A stretch of 64,000 nt of DNA. It comes from Rhynchopus euleeides (Eukaryota; Euglenozoa; Diplonemea; Diplonemida; Diplonemidae). The stretch is from NCBI GenBank assembly GCA_963210315.1, contig OY723287.1, positions 806,001 through 870,000 on the forward strand, read 5' to 3'. Numbering within the stretch: position 1 is the stretch's first letter; every line of letters starts with the position of its first letter. The position numbers and the translations under genes are program-made. The notes under the pieces were generated by a model, which was given only the letters and a program-made list of their open reading frames with translations, searched no databases and was not told where the DNA came from. Shown piece by piece: positions 11,402 to 22,846 of the stretch.

Positions 11402-11501
11402 AAAGTACGGTAAAATCGACTCGGTTGGGGTTCGACGGCCACTCGGGGCCTTCGGCCCCTCGTGGCCGTCTCACCCCACCTCGTCGATTTTACCGTACTT
11501 T
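11402..11501. repeat. Long hairpin with three symmetric TC/TC internal loops
   Basis: Two arms of about 48 bases pair around a TTC loop, starting and ending AAAGTACGGTAAAATCGAC / GTCGATTTTACCGTACTTT. The pairing is interrupted at three places by a TC facing a TC. The left arm has one extra T. See findings. Confidence 0.8.
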
Positions 11502-14276
11502 GTTTTCACGGTAATAAATAGTTATTTTCGCCAAGCTGATTTCCAGAAATATTTTTTTTTGGGAGAATTTTTTTTTTCGCCACGGGGGATATCCACTGCA
11601 CACTGACGCAGTGTTGACACACAAAAGCCAACCGAAGAAAATGCCCACGAATGATATTTTGTTTTTTTTACTGAAATTCAAATCTTCATTTTTTGATAGT
11701 TTGGCACAGCCAAACCGAAACCACTCCCTCCCCCTTGCTGGACATCCTTTGTTGTGAACCCCACGAGCCACTTCCACCCCATCAGCCCAGACGGGGGGGA
11801 GATCCGCGTGTGGTGCTCACACATCGAGGGGTTGGGGCGTTCCAACCACCAGTTGTTGCTTTTTTTTTTGACAACTTTTCCACATTTTCTCTCTCTTTTT
11901 TTTTTGCATTCTTCATCCAGCAGAGGCAGTGGTTATTATGGAAGGAGCGGGGGGACGGAGGGAAATCGCAGCTCTCAGGGGGAAGAAGCAGAACACACGG
12001 AGCGAGAGCGGGTTCCGGTAGATCTTTTCCTCGCACTTCGAGCAAAACCCCGATGCGATGAGATATGTGCCAGGTAAAGAACCCCTTCCGACCTTCCATA
12101 TGAATACCGAGATGTGTCGCTGGATGTTGCAAGGGAGATACGTACATCTCCAACGAAAAAATGCATGCCCCACCCGTGGCACCCCCATTGCCCGTTTGCT
12201 TGTCCCCATCTTCATTTTTTTTGCTAGTTACGACCGACGAAGCGTAGCGAAGTCGCGAAGTAACGACGGGGAAATCGTACGACTGAAGCTTCAGGAAATA
12301 ACACCTTCATGCCATTTCATGAGAGGAGCTTGAGAACAACAAGCGTGGCGCTCGACAAAAATGTAGTCCGGATCTGTTCGAACACGGTTGCCGGACAGGG
12401 TGTCTACTATAAAGCGAAAGGAGTACGATTATTTGAAAGAGTTGAGACCTAGCGAACCGGCAGCAGCGCACTGCGTACCCCCCGAAGGCCCGCAGCTCGA
12501 GAAACGCTCCCGAGAATATTTTCTCAACTTTAGCCCCTCTTCCGATTTTCTATTAGATGCTTTGAACAAAGCGCTGCTTCTTACAAGTTGTTGTTCTTCT
12601 GCCCCCCCCCCCCATCCCGACTCACCCTCCTTTTTATGATTTGGCCTTGTTGTGGCCATAAAACGCACGCCATGCCGTTTCTCCACGCATGGTCCACCTG
12701 TGGACCGATTTCTCTCAAAGCTTGACCAATGCAAACACATCCGGGCCGCCTGACTCCTTTTCTTGATCGCTTTGGACCGAGGATTGTGCCGAAAGCCGGA
12801 CCAGTTTTTATTTTGGATTTTCATTTTTTTGGAGTCCTTTATTTTTTGAACCCCACCCACCCCCTCCCCCCCCACCTCATTTGGCAGAGCAACATCTGGA
12901 AAAAAAATGACATGCCAGGGCAGATTAACTTAGGCCTTCGGCACGTCCCCCCTCCCCGCTCCGTGATCCTTAACCCCACCCCCCTCCAGCCACCCACTCG
13001 CCCTTTCCGCTCCTCATCCTTTGTGCTTGTGTTGCTTGTTTGCCTTATTGCTCCCGATCTCCCCCTCCTTACCATTACCCCACGACCCACTCTGCCCCTT
13101 TATGATTCTATTGTTGCCTCTTCTTGCCGGGCACACGATGATGCAGCAAGCCGAGCCATCCATTGCTGCTGTGCTGCTGTCGTTATCGGCGTGGCTCCGC
13201 AAGATTTCCCCCCCACTCCACCCCACCCATTCCAATTCATGCAAGACACTGCTCTGTCCTGCTCGATCTGTTTGATGATTGAGGGAACACAAGAGAGAGG
13301 CTATCGTATCGTGCTGCTTCTCTTTAGCTCCCGATAAAAAAGCCAAACAAGAAAAATGAAGCATAACGAAAAGAGAAACGAAAGAGAAAGAAAGTGCACA
13401 CAGCCTGTGCAGAGATAGAGTGATCCAGTCACTCTATACGGTGTTGCCCTATCTTTTTCATTCAAAATCTTCGCTGTGTGTCCAGATGCTCCGCTCCCCC
13501 TCCCCCATATCATGCTGGGAGAGGTGGCGGGCTCACGTTTTCTGCATTCTCCAGCGAAATCCCGCCGTTTTCTTTTTTGTCCGTGTGCACCTTGTATCAA
13601 GAGCGTGTGTGTGCTCTTTGTCCGTTCTTCTTCTTCTCTTGTGCAAAGAATAAAACGACAAAAAGAAACCAACGGTCCCACATGTGGTGACCCTTTATTC
13701 AGGCCTGCAGGAGGCTCTGATCCGATTCGTTTTCCGATCTGCCCAGCTGCCACTGCAGCATGCTGCAACTTGAAACCCTTGGCGCTCGTGTCGGGGTGTC
13801 TTTTTTTGCCTGGGGGTAATCCCATCAGGAACCCTCGCCAACCACCCCCACCCCCACCCCCACCCCCCTCCCACCCCCTTTGACTTCACGCTTGTACTTC
13901 TTTCTCCTGAAAACTTCCCCTCCCCCCCTCCCCCGCCCCGCCCCACCCCTCCGCTGAAGGGAGATCAGCCTTGTGATTCCTTCTGCATTCTATTTCAATG
14001 CCCCCCCCCCCTCCGCTAGGTGCGCAACGGACACTGCCTGTATCTAGAGTCAAGGGAGAGGTCGACACAGTGCCCTTCCCCCGTTCCTTATCTCTGCATC
14101 AGGACCCCTGTCCCCCTTGTGATAGTTTGTTGGTATCGCTTTTTCTTCTGACACACACGCAGATTATCACCCGCAAGCCTGGGGATTGTATTCCCTTTTT
14201 TTATATCAGGAAGCCAAAATGGTCTGCAAGAGACCAGGCGCTGCCACCCTGGGAGCGCATCCTGGCTATTTAGCTG
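11502..14276. other. Gene-free spacer, pyrimidine-rich
   Basis: No supportable gene. The + strand is strongly C/T-biased with several C runs of eight or more. A C5A repeat lies at about 13848-13872. Apparent frames are low-complexity. Confidence 0.55.
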
Positions 14277-14283
14277 CCCTTTT

Positions 14284-14440
14284 GGGCTGATCCGGCCTTG
14301 GGGATTTTACAGAAAATCGCAAAAAAGCGGCACCGGGCCACCAAAAATGCACAAAAAATCGCAAAAAATCGCAGCGATTTTTTGCGATTTTTTGCGACTT
14401 TTTGCGATTTTGTGCGAATCGGATTGAGATCGTGAATTTT
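14284..14440. repeat. AT-rich palindrome repeat, copy 1
   Basis: Contains a 20-bp-arm palindrome built from AAAAAATCGC units (14353-14393). The right side then reads GCGAATCGGATTGAGATCG, which recurs at 18955-18973. The 20-base sequence at 14284-14303 (GGGCTGATCCGGCCTTGGGG) recurs inverted at 18991-19010. Confidence 0.75.
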
Positions 14441-14718
14441 TTTGTGAGGCGTTTTTTTTAGGCGGTAGCAGGCCAGGGCATTTTATAGGGGCGAAATCTA
14501 CGCTCATTTGGGCTTAAATGTGAGGCGTTCCCCGATTTTTTGACGGACCCCCCGGCAAGCGAGTCTTGTGGTGAATGGGTCACCTCCGGGTTCCTCTCTC
14601 AGGGATCAGTACTCGGGTCCAGCCTCGGGTGCCGGAGGTTAGTCCAAAAATGGATTTCGTCGGGAGCGATCTGCCGCAGACCGGGCGCGCAAGGACTTGT
14701 ATACAGTACAGGTACACG

Positions 14719-14784
14719 CCACAGGGGGGTCTGGGGGGCGGAGCCCCCCAGCCGCCGGAGGCCACGGTAGTGAACATCTGTTCC
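14719..14784 (+). repeat. Dispersed GC hairpin repeat, copy 1
   Basis: About 65 bases: ACAGGGGGGTCT, then the inverted pair CTGGGGGGC / GCCCCCCAG, then CCGCCGGAGGCCACGGTAG and a CATCTGTTC tail. At least 13 copies occur in the window, on both strands. An inverted CAAGTCCTTGCGC box lies on its left flank. Confidence 0.85.
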
Positions 14785-14925
14785 TTCCGGGCGTACAGAT
14801 TCCGGGCTGTTCCTTGCGTGGGTACAGATTCTGCATGAGCTGGCTGCGTCCTCCTGAGGCTACTGAGGGTGGTCTGCATTCCATTCCCTGATGTAACCTC
14901 AAAGGGTTTGGGTACAGGTATGCAA

Positions 14926-14991
14926 CACAGGGGGGTCTGGGGGGCGGAGCCCCCCCAGCCGCCGGAGGCCACGGTAGTGAGCATCTGTTCC
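14926..14991 (+). repeat. Dispersed GC hairpin repeat, copy 2
   Basis: Same hairpin core as copy 1, with one extra C in the right arm, about 206 bases downstream in the same orientation. The segment between carries a shared spacer (GGCTGCGTCCTCCTGAGGCT) that also occurs, inverted, near 20005-20025 and 58430-58450. Confidence 0.85.
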
Positions 14992-15084
14992 TCTGGCATA
15001 CGATCCTGCCTCCCGAGGGTGGTCTGTATTCCATTCCCTGATGTCACCCCAAAGGGTCTGGGGTGACTAAAGACAGGCATACGG

Positions 15085-15145
15085 CACAGGGGGGTCTGGG
15101 GGGCGGAGCCCCCCAGCCGCCGGAGGCCACGGTAGTGAACGTCCG
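15085..15145 (+). repeat. Dispersed GC hairpin repeat, copy 3
   Basis: Third unit of the local tandem cluster, about 159 bases after copy 2. It ends in GTGAACGTCCG instead of the CATCTG tail. Confidence 0.85.
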
Positions 15146-15731
15146 CCCCTTCGCGGCCTGCGTTTTCTCGGGGTTTGACAAAGAAACTGGACAGAAAAAC
15201 GGTCGGGTAAGTTGCTCGCAGTCTGTGGGCATGAGTCCACTCTCAGCTGCCGGGCTGCCCAGCCGCCACCAGTTTTTTCCCCCCCGGATTTTTCCCGGAA
15301 ATCTTTTTTTTTTCCTTAAATGTGAGGGATCGCCTCAGTTTAGACCCCCTATAATATGCTCTGGTAGCAGGGTGTTCGCTATCTCCCACCTTCCTCGCAG
15401 ACTGTGGGAGAGCGGGGTAAAATTGCCTCCTCAATTTTTTCGCGCGCGCGAAATCATGCAATATCTGCCCCTCGAACAAATTGCCTCAAGGGTCCAGACC
15501 AGGGTACTGTATATGTTTGGCGCAATGGGCCCATTTTGCTGTTCGCGGCTGCAAAATGGAAGTTTTACTGAGTACTTCGGGAGTTGGCCTTTGACAAAAC
15601 TGATGTGAACATGTGTATGAGCCTGACTTGAACCCAAAACAGGATCACGGACCGTCGACGATACCCGTTCTCGAGAAGGAAGGGCACGGTCACATGCGCT
15701 CGTCAGTTCCTGTTGGACAGACTTCACAGGC
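15146..15731. other. Gene-free spacer
   Basis: No gene seen. Contains a TTCGCGCGCGCGAA palindrome following AATTTT near 15435-15455, a member of the hairpin set described in findings. Confidence 0.5.
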
Positions 15732-15794
15732 CACAGGGGGGTCTGGGGGGCGGAGCCCCCCAGCCGCCGGAGGCCACGGTAGTGAACATTTGTC
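15732..15794 (+). repeat. Dispersed GC hairpin repeat, copy 4
   Basis: Single copy with the canonical core and a CATTTGTCAG tail. Confidence 0.85.
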
Positions 15795-16072
15795 AGCCTC
15801 GTCCCCGAGTCTGCTTCATAGTCGAACACCACATGCAGACAATGTGCACCTTGAGACAGCATGCTCAAGAGGTGCATCGGCCTGGCGCCTGTGGCAGGCC
15901 ACTATGCTCTTGGCTTCGGCCTCCTCTGGCCTTGACCATGCTGATGCCGACAATAGCTCCGACGGTACCCAGCACGTTCAGATCTCGCTTCTTTGGGTTA
16001 CTTCCGAGGGTAGGCACTTCCACACAGGCGACGCCGCAGCTGCCTTGCGCTCCAAGAGCACAACCAGCTGTT

Positions 16073-16196
16073 TTTTACCACAACAGGGAACCTGTCAGTG
16101 TCAAAAAGATAGTAGGCAGCGCTTGGGCAACAAATTCAACCTCCTCATCAGGCTGCGGAGTTGCTTTTGTTTTGCCCGGATTTGGCGCACAAACAA
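16073..16196. repeat. 124-bp identical repeat, copy 1
   Basis: Identical base for base to 53241-53364, where the copy sits inside the left arm of a TIR element. A shorter relative of its right part (GGTTTGGCGCACAAACAACG) occurs near 42165-42196. Both strands are open across it, but no protein family is recognised. Confidence 0.8.
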
Positions 16197-16639
16197 CAGC
16201 CTTATCTTTTTTCGTGACTCCACAGGTGACCTTTGCATCGCCAGCCGCTGTTTTTCTCCGTGACTTCACAGTCGGGCCCTGTGCTCCAGGAAAAACCGCG
16301 CACACCACTAGCCGTTCCTTGTGCCAGGGCTGTGCCAGGGCTGCTCCAGGTCCTATCTGCGGGCGGCGCGACGGGTCGGGGGCGGGCCCACCGTGCGGGT
16401 TGGGGTGAACAGCGGACCGGGCCTCAGGAAAACGCTCTCACAAGCGTGTCAACTACTTCGGGCACACCGTGGACGTCGCGGTGCGGCGGAGGGTGTGGGC
16501 CACCTGGGTGCGGTGGCCCTCCGCACCGACTTGTGGGACCAGGTATCGTGGACCTGCCTCCCTGCAGTGTCGGCCCCCCGAGGAGATGGCGCTGAAGGGG
16601 GTGAAGCAGATGGTGCTGATGACCTGCATCTGGCACAAA

Positions 16640-17365
16640 ATAATCCTACTCGACAGTGAGCCCTGAGCTCCCGGAACATGAGAAGACCATCAGCTGTTTT
16701 GCCGGCGATTCCACAGCGCCCGAAGCTGACCGTCGCCCCCCGACTCCACAGTGAGCCCTGAGCACCCCGGAGCTGGTCGCATTAGCTGCAGACCTCTGCA
16801 TCACTCGCTGTTGCGCCTGCGACGCCACAGCGGGTCCTGAGCTCCAGGAGCACCCGCGCGCAAACATTCGCTCGGTGACTCCACAGTGATCCATGAACAC
16901 CAGAAGCTGCTCGTAGGAGAAAAAGTCCTCGGCACTAGCTGTCCGTTCTGCGACCCCACAGTCGAGCGGGAGAGACTTGGGTTTCCTGAGCTCCAGGAGT
17001 CGCACGATAAGACCTCCACGGGCCGCTTTTCTCCGACGCCACAGCCGAGCCCGAGATCCAGGAGCATCCGCGCATCTGGCCGTTCTTTGCGACTCAACAG
17101 CTGAGCCGTGAGTAACCATCCCACACACAACTAGTCGTTAGGTCATCTGGAGCTCATCGCATGAGAGGAACCCCCGTTCTACCGGCCATCTTCTGCGATT
17201 CCGCAGCTGACCTGTGTGCCCCGAGGGCAAGCCCCATGAGCAGAAGACCTCATACGCAACTGGGCGTTCTTTCCGTACAACTCTACAGCTGACCCGTGAG
17301 CTCCGGGAGGGACCTTCCGCACAGTAGCCGCTTCCTGCGATTCCGCAGCCGAACCTGTACTGTAA
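16640..17365. repeat. Degenerate tandem array with TGCGACTCCACAG cores
   Basis: About ten diverged units, each with TGCGAYTCCRCAG, then a CTGAGCCGTGAGCTCC-like stretch and GGAGC, often preceded by GCCGTTCTT. Cores are 50-110 bases apart. An outlying unit lies at about 16255-16320. Each core (CTGCGATTCCGCAG) can form a small hairpin. Confidence 0.55.
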
Positions 17366-18849
17366 GCCCCCTTCGCCTACTACCATTCTCCCAGCCCCAG
17401 GAAGGGTAAAGATGAGCCTGTGGGGTTGGTCAGGGACTGGGTTTCGTCTTGGGAAGGGTCCCGTTGGGAAGAGTATCCGATTTGCTTGACCGCACGACCG
17501 TTGGGTGAAGGAGAAGTCGTACGGTACACTTCCTGTTCCTGGACGGATCGGGGTTGGAGTCGCGAGATGGCCGCCCGTCGTACGGCTCAAATTTCAGCGG
17601 CCGGATAGGATTTTCAGCCATTCTGGTGAGGCCATCCCAAAGTCGCATCCCACCGGACGATATACCCACGTTCCGAATCCCGACCCAGGGGTATCCAAGC
17701 TTCGGTAAGGCTTGGGTGGGATTGAAGACCACTGCAAGCCTGAAGCTGAATGGCTGAAGTGCCTCGCTGTGCCCAGATCCCCTCCTGCAGCCAGGTAGTG
17801 GGCTTGTCGCGGTGCAGCAACAGGTCGTTGGTGGCGGTGAGGGGGTGCCGGCTTGGGCCGTGGCGAAAGAGATGCTCTCTCGGTGGGGTGTGGCCCGGTG
17901 CTGCAGGCAGGGTACGCGTACTGGTCTGTGTCCGGGCTGCTGTGGTCATCGACAAGGCTGTGTGGTGTCCGAAGCAGGTGGATGGTGGTTTCCCTCCCAG
18001 CTGGACCATCTGTGGATAAGGCCTTCGCGTCTCTCCGATCCTGGGCTCAGGTGTCTCCAGATGATCATCACCCCTTGCCTTGCTGTAGGTCGGTGAGGAT
18101 GGCGCCCGAGCTCCGCCTTGTAGATGGCGCAGCGGAGTCGTGCAGGTCAGGCAGGCTCCTTGAGGCCTCCGAGGTGATGTGCGCGCGCCACCTCGTGGTT
18201 CCTTGTAGAGTCGCAGACAGGTCCGTGCGCACGGTGGGAGCGTTCGTATCGTCCGTTCCGTGCCAGGTCCTGTAGAATACCTTTGGTTGACTCTCTCGGG
18301 TTCAAACACCATTCAAGGTCCTTCGCTACGTCACCACTGGTCGTCAGTCAGAGGGGAAGAACGGCGTCCCTGACATTTTTCACTGCTCACAGGAGCGAAG
18401 GCCAAGTCCAACATAAGTGGTAGCCTTGAAGAGAAGGCTCCTGATATCTCCAAGCATTGCACCGAAGACACACCTGCCCACCAAGTTCTTCCCGTCAGTC
18501 GAACAGTCTTTCTTGTTCATGTTCTGGGCAGGGCGCCCCCCCTCGGTCACCCGAAGCCTGCTTCAACTAGGCTAGCCCAACATCTTCCTCAGTGTTCTCA
18601 GGGGTGTCCTCAGTAGCTGAGTCCCTACGGCAAGGCAGCGTACCAGGCTTTGCGAACCCGACGATGCAAACAGGCTGTACTAGTGGTTGCATACCACCGC
18701 AAGTATGACCCTGTTGCTGCGGAGTCATGTTTTCCATGAAGTGGGGTGGGTGGCGACAGGGTGTAAGCCACGAGGGAAGAGGCATGTGGAACGGCCACTG
18801 CCCAGTCCCCAGTATACTAACCTATCACCCCCACCCCCACCCGCCGACG
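17366..18849. other. Spacer without a recognised gene
   Basis: Moderate GC and short frames on both strands, none with a recognised family. A partial match to the CTTCGCTACG inverted-repeat family lies at about 18318-18352. Confidence 0.5.
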
Positions 18850-18892
18850 GACCCAACAACGCAGAAAGCCGAAAAAAGTCGGGAAAAATCGG

Positions 18893-19010
18893 GAAAAATC
18901 GCAAAAAATCGCTGCGATTTTTTGCGATTTTTTGCGACTTTTTGCGATTTTTTGCGAATCGGATTGAGATCGCGAGATTTTTTGTGTTTTCCCCAAGGCC
19001 GGATCAGCCC
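18893..19010. repeat. AT-rich palindrome repeat, copy 2
   Basis: AAAAATCGC palindrome (18894-18932), followed by the same GCGAATCGGATTGAGATCG segment as at 14284-14440. The flanking CCCCAAGGCCGGATCAGCCC is the inverse of the first copy's flank. Confidence 0.75.
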
Positions 19011-19876
19011 ACCTTTGAATGTTTTTTTCTCTGCCGGAGAGTGCCGCGGGAAGGAAATGCCCGAAAAAATTATCAAGAAATAAACACATCCCGGGCACGT
19101 CATCCCTCCGGCGGGGGAAAAACAAATGATAATTTTGAAAATTATACTAAATTACCACGGTGCGTTAGCCACGGCAAATGCCTGGTGTTCCCCTTTCTCT
19201 GCAAGTGTGTTCTTCGGAAGAATGGTTTCGAAGAACAGCCCCTGCCTCAGCGCGTTCATTCTTTTCGAGCGGGGTGGGGGGGAAAGAAATGTTTGGCTGG
19301 GGACACGGTGGGTTATTTTTCTTGCCGGGGTGAGAGGAACAGTCATGCACACACTAGCCCTGCCTGTGGCTGGCGCGCCTTTTCTCAAGTGCTAACACAC
19401 CGACCCAAACCCCCCCTTCCGTTCGCTCTTTCATGCGCTTCCGGGTCCCGGGGTGGACCGAGGTGGGGGGCGGGGGGGAGAGAGGGGGGAGGGGATGGAG
19501 GATGAGATGCTGCGTCAACAGCCATGCCAGAGTTTCGGGAACCCCCCCCCCCCCGAAACAAAAGTCAAAGAATGCAACCAGGCATGTCGCTAAGCGTCGA
19601 CCGTCGACCCAGTGATTTTGGGTTTCCCCCCCCATAAAAAAGCGTCGACCCAGCGTCGACCCAGTGGACTGGGTTGACGCTTGGTCGAGGCTTGGAGCGT
19701 CGACCTAGTGGAACTGGGTTGCCATTCAAGCCTGGACCAAGCGTCAACCCATTTATTACACTGGGTCGACGCTAACCTAGCGTTGGCCCGGTTACACTGG
19801 GTCGACGCTCACCAAGCGTCGACCAAGCGTCAACCCACTTTCACTGGGTCGACGTCGAAGAGAGTATGGTTTTGCA

Positions 19877-19943
19877 GGAACAGATGCTCACTACCGTGGC
19901 CTCCGGCGGCTGGGGGGCTCCGCCCCCCAGACCCCCCTGTGGC
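19877..19943 (-). repeat. Dispersed GC hairpin repeat, copy 5 (inside element A)
   Basis: Canonical core on the minus strand, ending TGTGGCG on the + strand. Confidence 0.85.
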
Positions 19944-20049
19944 GTATGTCTCGTACTCAAGTCATTCGATTCCCACCGGGTCAGGGAATCCACCCACTCC
20001 AGTAGCCTCAGGAGGACGCAGCCAACTCACACAGAATCTGTACGCCCAC

Positions 20050-20118
20050 AATGAACAGATGCTCACTACCGTGGCCTCCGGCGGCTGGGGGGCTCTGCCC
20101 CCCAGACCCCCCATCTCG
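20050..20118 (-). repeat. Dispersed GC hairpin repeat, copy 6 (inside element A)
   Basis: Second unit, about 172 bases after copy 5. One base of the hairpin arm differs (GGCTCTGCC), making a mismatch in the stem. Confidence 0.85.
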
Positions 20119-20487
20119 CGTGCCCGTCTAGTAACCAAGTCCTTGCGCTTTGACGGCCGTGACATATCAGGGGGCAGCGTCGAAATCATGGTCCCGAAAG
20201 CCATTTTTTGGTTTCCTCCGGCACCCGACGGCGCGAGCAGGAGAGGAACCACGGAAGGAACCCAGCGCCTCACACCGTGCCCACCTAGTGGTCCACCGAT
20301 GGGAAAATTTGGCAACAACACGAGCGCGCGCGAAGCGCGCGCGAGAAAAATTGACCCCTAGTGTTTTCCCCCCTGATCCCCCCCCAAAACAGGAGCGTCA
20401 ACCCACCAAATCTCCAAAATCGAAAAGTTAGCGACAGGCCTGGAATGCAACGAAGATTCACCCATACTGTGCGCAGCATCGACTCTA

Positions 20488-20614
20488 CACGGTGGCCGAG
20501 TCAGGATTTTGACCAGGCCTGTCCTGGTCAACAAAGGGCCTGGTCAGTGCCCTGGTTATGACCAGGGGCACAGGTCAATTTTGGCCTGGCCAAAACCCTG
20601 ACTCGTCCACCGTG
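20488..20614. mobile_element. 127-bp inverted-repeat (MITE-like) element
   Basis: Ends CACGGTGG / CCACCGTG. The arms share CGAGTCAGG and TTTTGRCCAGGCC in inverted order with small differences. The middle is rich in CCAGG/CCTGG inversions. No target duplication is evident. Confidence 0.6.
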
Positions 20615-22846
20615 GGCCATCCCCCCACCACCCCCCCCACCCCCCTCCCCTCCCCCACCCACTCCACCCCCACCCTGTGTTGCGAGTTCATTTCCCGGGA
20701 TAGCCGCCCAGAGGGTCCTCTCTGTGTGCGTCGACCATTTGGAGGTTTCGCATTGAAGCTGCCAATGAGCCCGTCCCGGTGGGGGTTGCTGTGTGTGCCT
20801 GTGGGGTGGAGTCCGAATATGTTCCGTGTATTTTGTTTACCGAGCATGCCTTCAATAGAGCGATTCTGCCACACACGCAGGGCCTTCTTCGCGATTCGAC
20901 TAACCGGGATCCGTGATGGGGCCGTGCCGCAATCCCCAACCCGGGCAGCCAAAAAATCACATGCGAAGCTCACATCCCTGATGGGTTTGCGGCTGCCAAA
21001 ACTCTAACCAAAAAAAAATAGTGCAAAGATTATCGCATGTGTCTTTCATCCCCCATGCCCCCCCCTTTCCATTTCGCAGTGTCCCTCCCGCCCACCCCAC
21101 CCGATGTTTGTCCGAACACAGCACCAGCTCTCGGGCAACACACACAGCCTGCACAACGAGGCAAGCGGGGAGGGGAGGCTATGCGATTTGCATTGCCTCC
21201 CCTCCTCCCCCGACTTCGTAGAGTGCCCTCCTCCCCTCCCACCCTCCTCCCGTCCCCACCCACACACCCTGGTGGTTGTGCTTCTTTCTGCAGTCTCTCA
21301 GGGGGAGAATAATCGCTCTGAAATGAAACCAAGGAATGCAGAAAGTTCAGGTGGGGGGGAGGGGGAGGGGGGGAGGGATCGTGTCGCATCTGATCGGTCT
21401 GTTGTGGGGGATACAAAGAGGTGTATCGCGAAGAGGAGGGATGAAACGGGGTTGTTTCGGTTGATCGCGCGGAACACACGGTTAAAAGCTTGCCTGTGGA
21501 AGTGTTGGTGTGTGATTTGCAGGCGCATGAGACTGTGTGTGACAGCAGACACCCAGCCCCCACCCCCCTCTTGCTGCATTTCTGCCGCTCTCTGGGCTGT
21601 GCAATACGACACTCAAAGAGGGTCTTCGGTACACCGAAAAAATCGGAAAAAAAGTGCATTTTTGGTGCATCTCCTGCTGACTTTGATTGAATATTGATTC
21701 AATAGAGGAATAAGCATGTCCTGCCACAAGATGGCAGATGCGGGCAGGATCCAAACAAAGTACGCTGATATGGGTCCCCTTCGTTGGGTCGGACCTGGAG
21801 ACGACACAGCGTCGTTCAATGTGCAGTCTGTTTTCAGTTTGTGTGCCACACCCTTTGGCAGAGTTTTAACACTGAAGAAGAAAAAAACCATTTCCCCCCT
21901 CGCACACACCCCCCCCCCCCCTCTTTCCCCTCGTTCTCGCTAAACTTCCGCTACGGCCAGTACCTTCTCTGCCCCCCTTTTCCCTCTCCCATACAAGGGG
22001 AGCCAGGGTTTGCACCTGGCTTCCCTTTACATCCATCCCCTCTCAGCCTCCTATTCCCTGTGCCTCATATGCAGGACACTGATGTGTGTCTTGCCACCCC
22101 CCCCCCTTGTCACGAGTGATGTCGAGTGAAAGGGAGGTTATCTATAGTTTGCCTTCTGATTCGCTGCCCCCCCCCCCCAACCCCCCCTGCATCCGCTTTA
22201 TACCCGTTTTCTTCCGCTCCCCTTCCATTGCGGCCTTTCTCGTATGAATATTTTTTTTCTTTCTTTTACGCACACGACTTTCGCGCGGAAAGTGTCATTC
22301 AGCTCTGCCAAACGTGCTCTACACACCACCCCCTTCATCAGGCAAGTGGGTTCGTAAGTGTGTGTGGAAGCGTCAACGCATCAAACGAAGTATCATACAG
22401 TAGAGAGAGAGCGGCAGAGTTGAAGTGACACTTTCCGCCTGTGACTATCACCGTGCCGAGAAAAAAACCCCGGGATATACCAACGTGGTTCACATGCATT
22501 CTCTTCCTCTCTTCCCTTCTCCCCCACCCCCCCCTTCCCTCCCTCCTAGCTAAACCCTCTCACCCTCTCTCGATTCTCGAGCCCCTCCTCCTCCCCCCGC
22601 TCCGCTATCTCAAAGCCCAGCCTCAATGCCATTCCTCTACTTCACCATCACGACAAGACGGACGAGGAGGATACCTCCCCCCCCCTCCCCTCCCCCCTGG
22701 CCTCCCATTGTGCACTGATCTGCCTTGTACAACGTATCTAGTGTAGTGACTACTGGGGTTCTTTTCAGGGGCCTGCTACAAAGGCCCCCCTTCTCCAACG
22801 GTTCTCACGCACCCGACCCCCCACCTACACCTCCAAGCAGGCCACC
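20615..22846. other. Gene-free spacer before the ADP-ribosyltransferase-like gene
   Basis: No supportable gene. Very C/T-rich on the + strand with many runs of eight or more C, becoming a continuous pyrimidine-rich leader over the last 400 bases before the ATG at 22847. Confidence 0.55.

Larger units (their letters stand above)
19570..20451 (+). mobile_element. 864-bp TIR element, copy A, with 9-bp target duplication
   Basis: The element spans 19579-20442. Its ends are CAGGCATGTCGCTAA and the inverse of CAGGCCTGTCGCTAA (15-bp TIR, one mismatch), and it is flanked by direct repeats GAATGCAAC at 19570-19578 and 20443-20451. The left third is an array of GCGTCGACCCAGTG-type palindromic units. 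The centre carries two copies of the dispersed GC hairpin repeat, and the right part has a GCGCGCGC-GAA-GCGCGCGC hairpin. I see no credible transposase, so it should be non-autonomous. A 9-bp duplication suggests a Mutator-like mobiliser; this is inference. Confidence 0.9.

Noticed and set aside
14719-15145. Regularly spaced repeats resembling a CRISPR array
   Set aside because: Spacing is irregular (206, 159), spacers are partly repeated, and the context is eukaryotic.
19681-20361. 226-residue frame inside the 864-bp elements
   Set aside because: It begins on a non-ATG codon and reads through palindromic repeats and the GC hairpin. Present in both copies only because the elements are copies.
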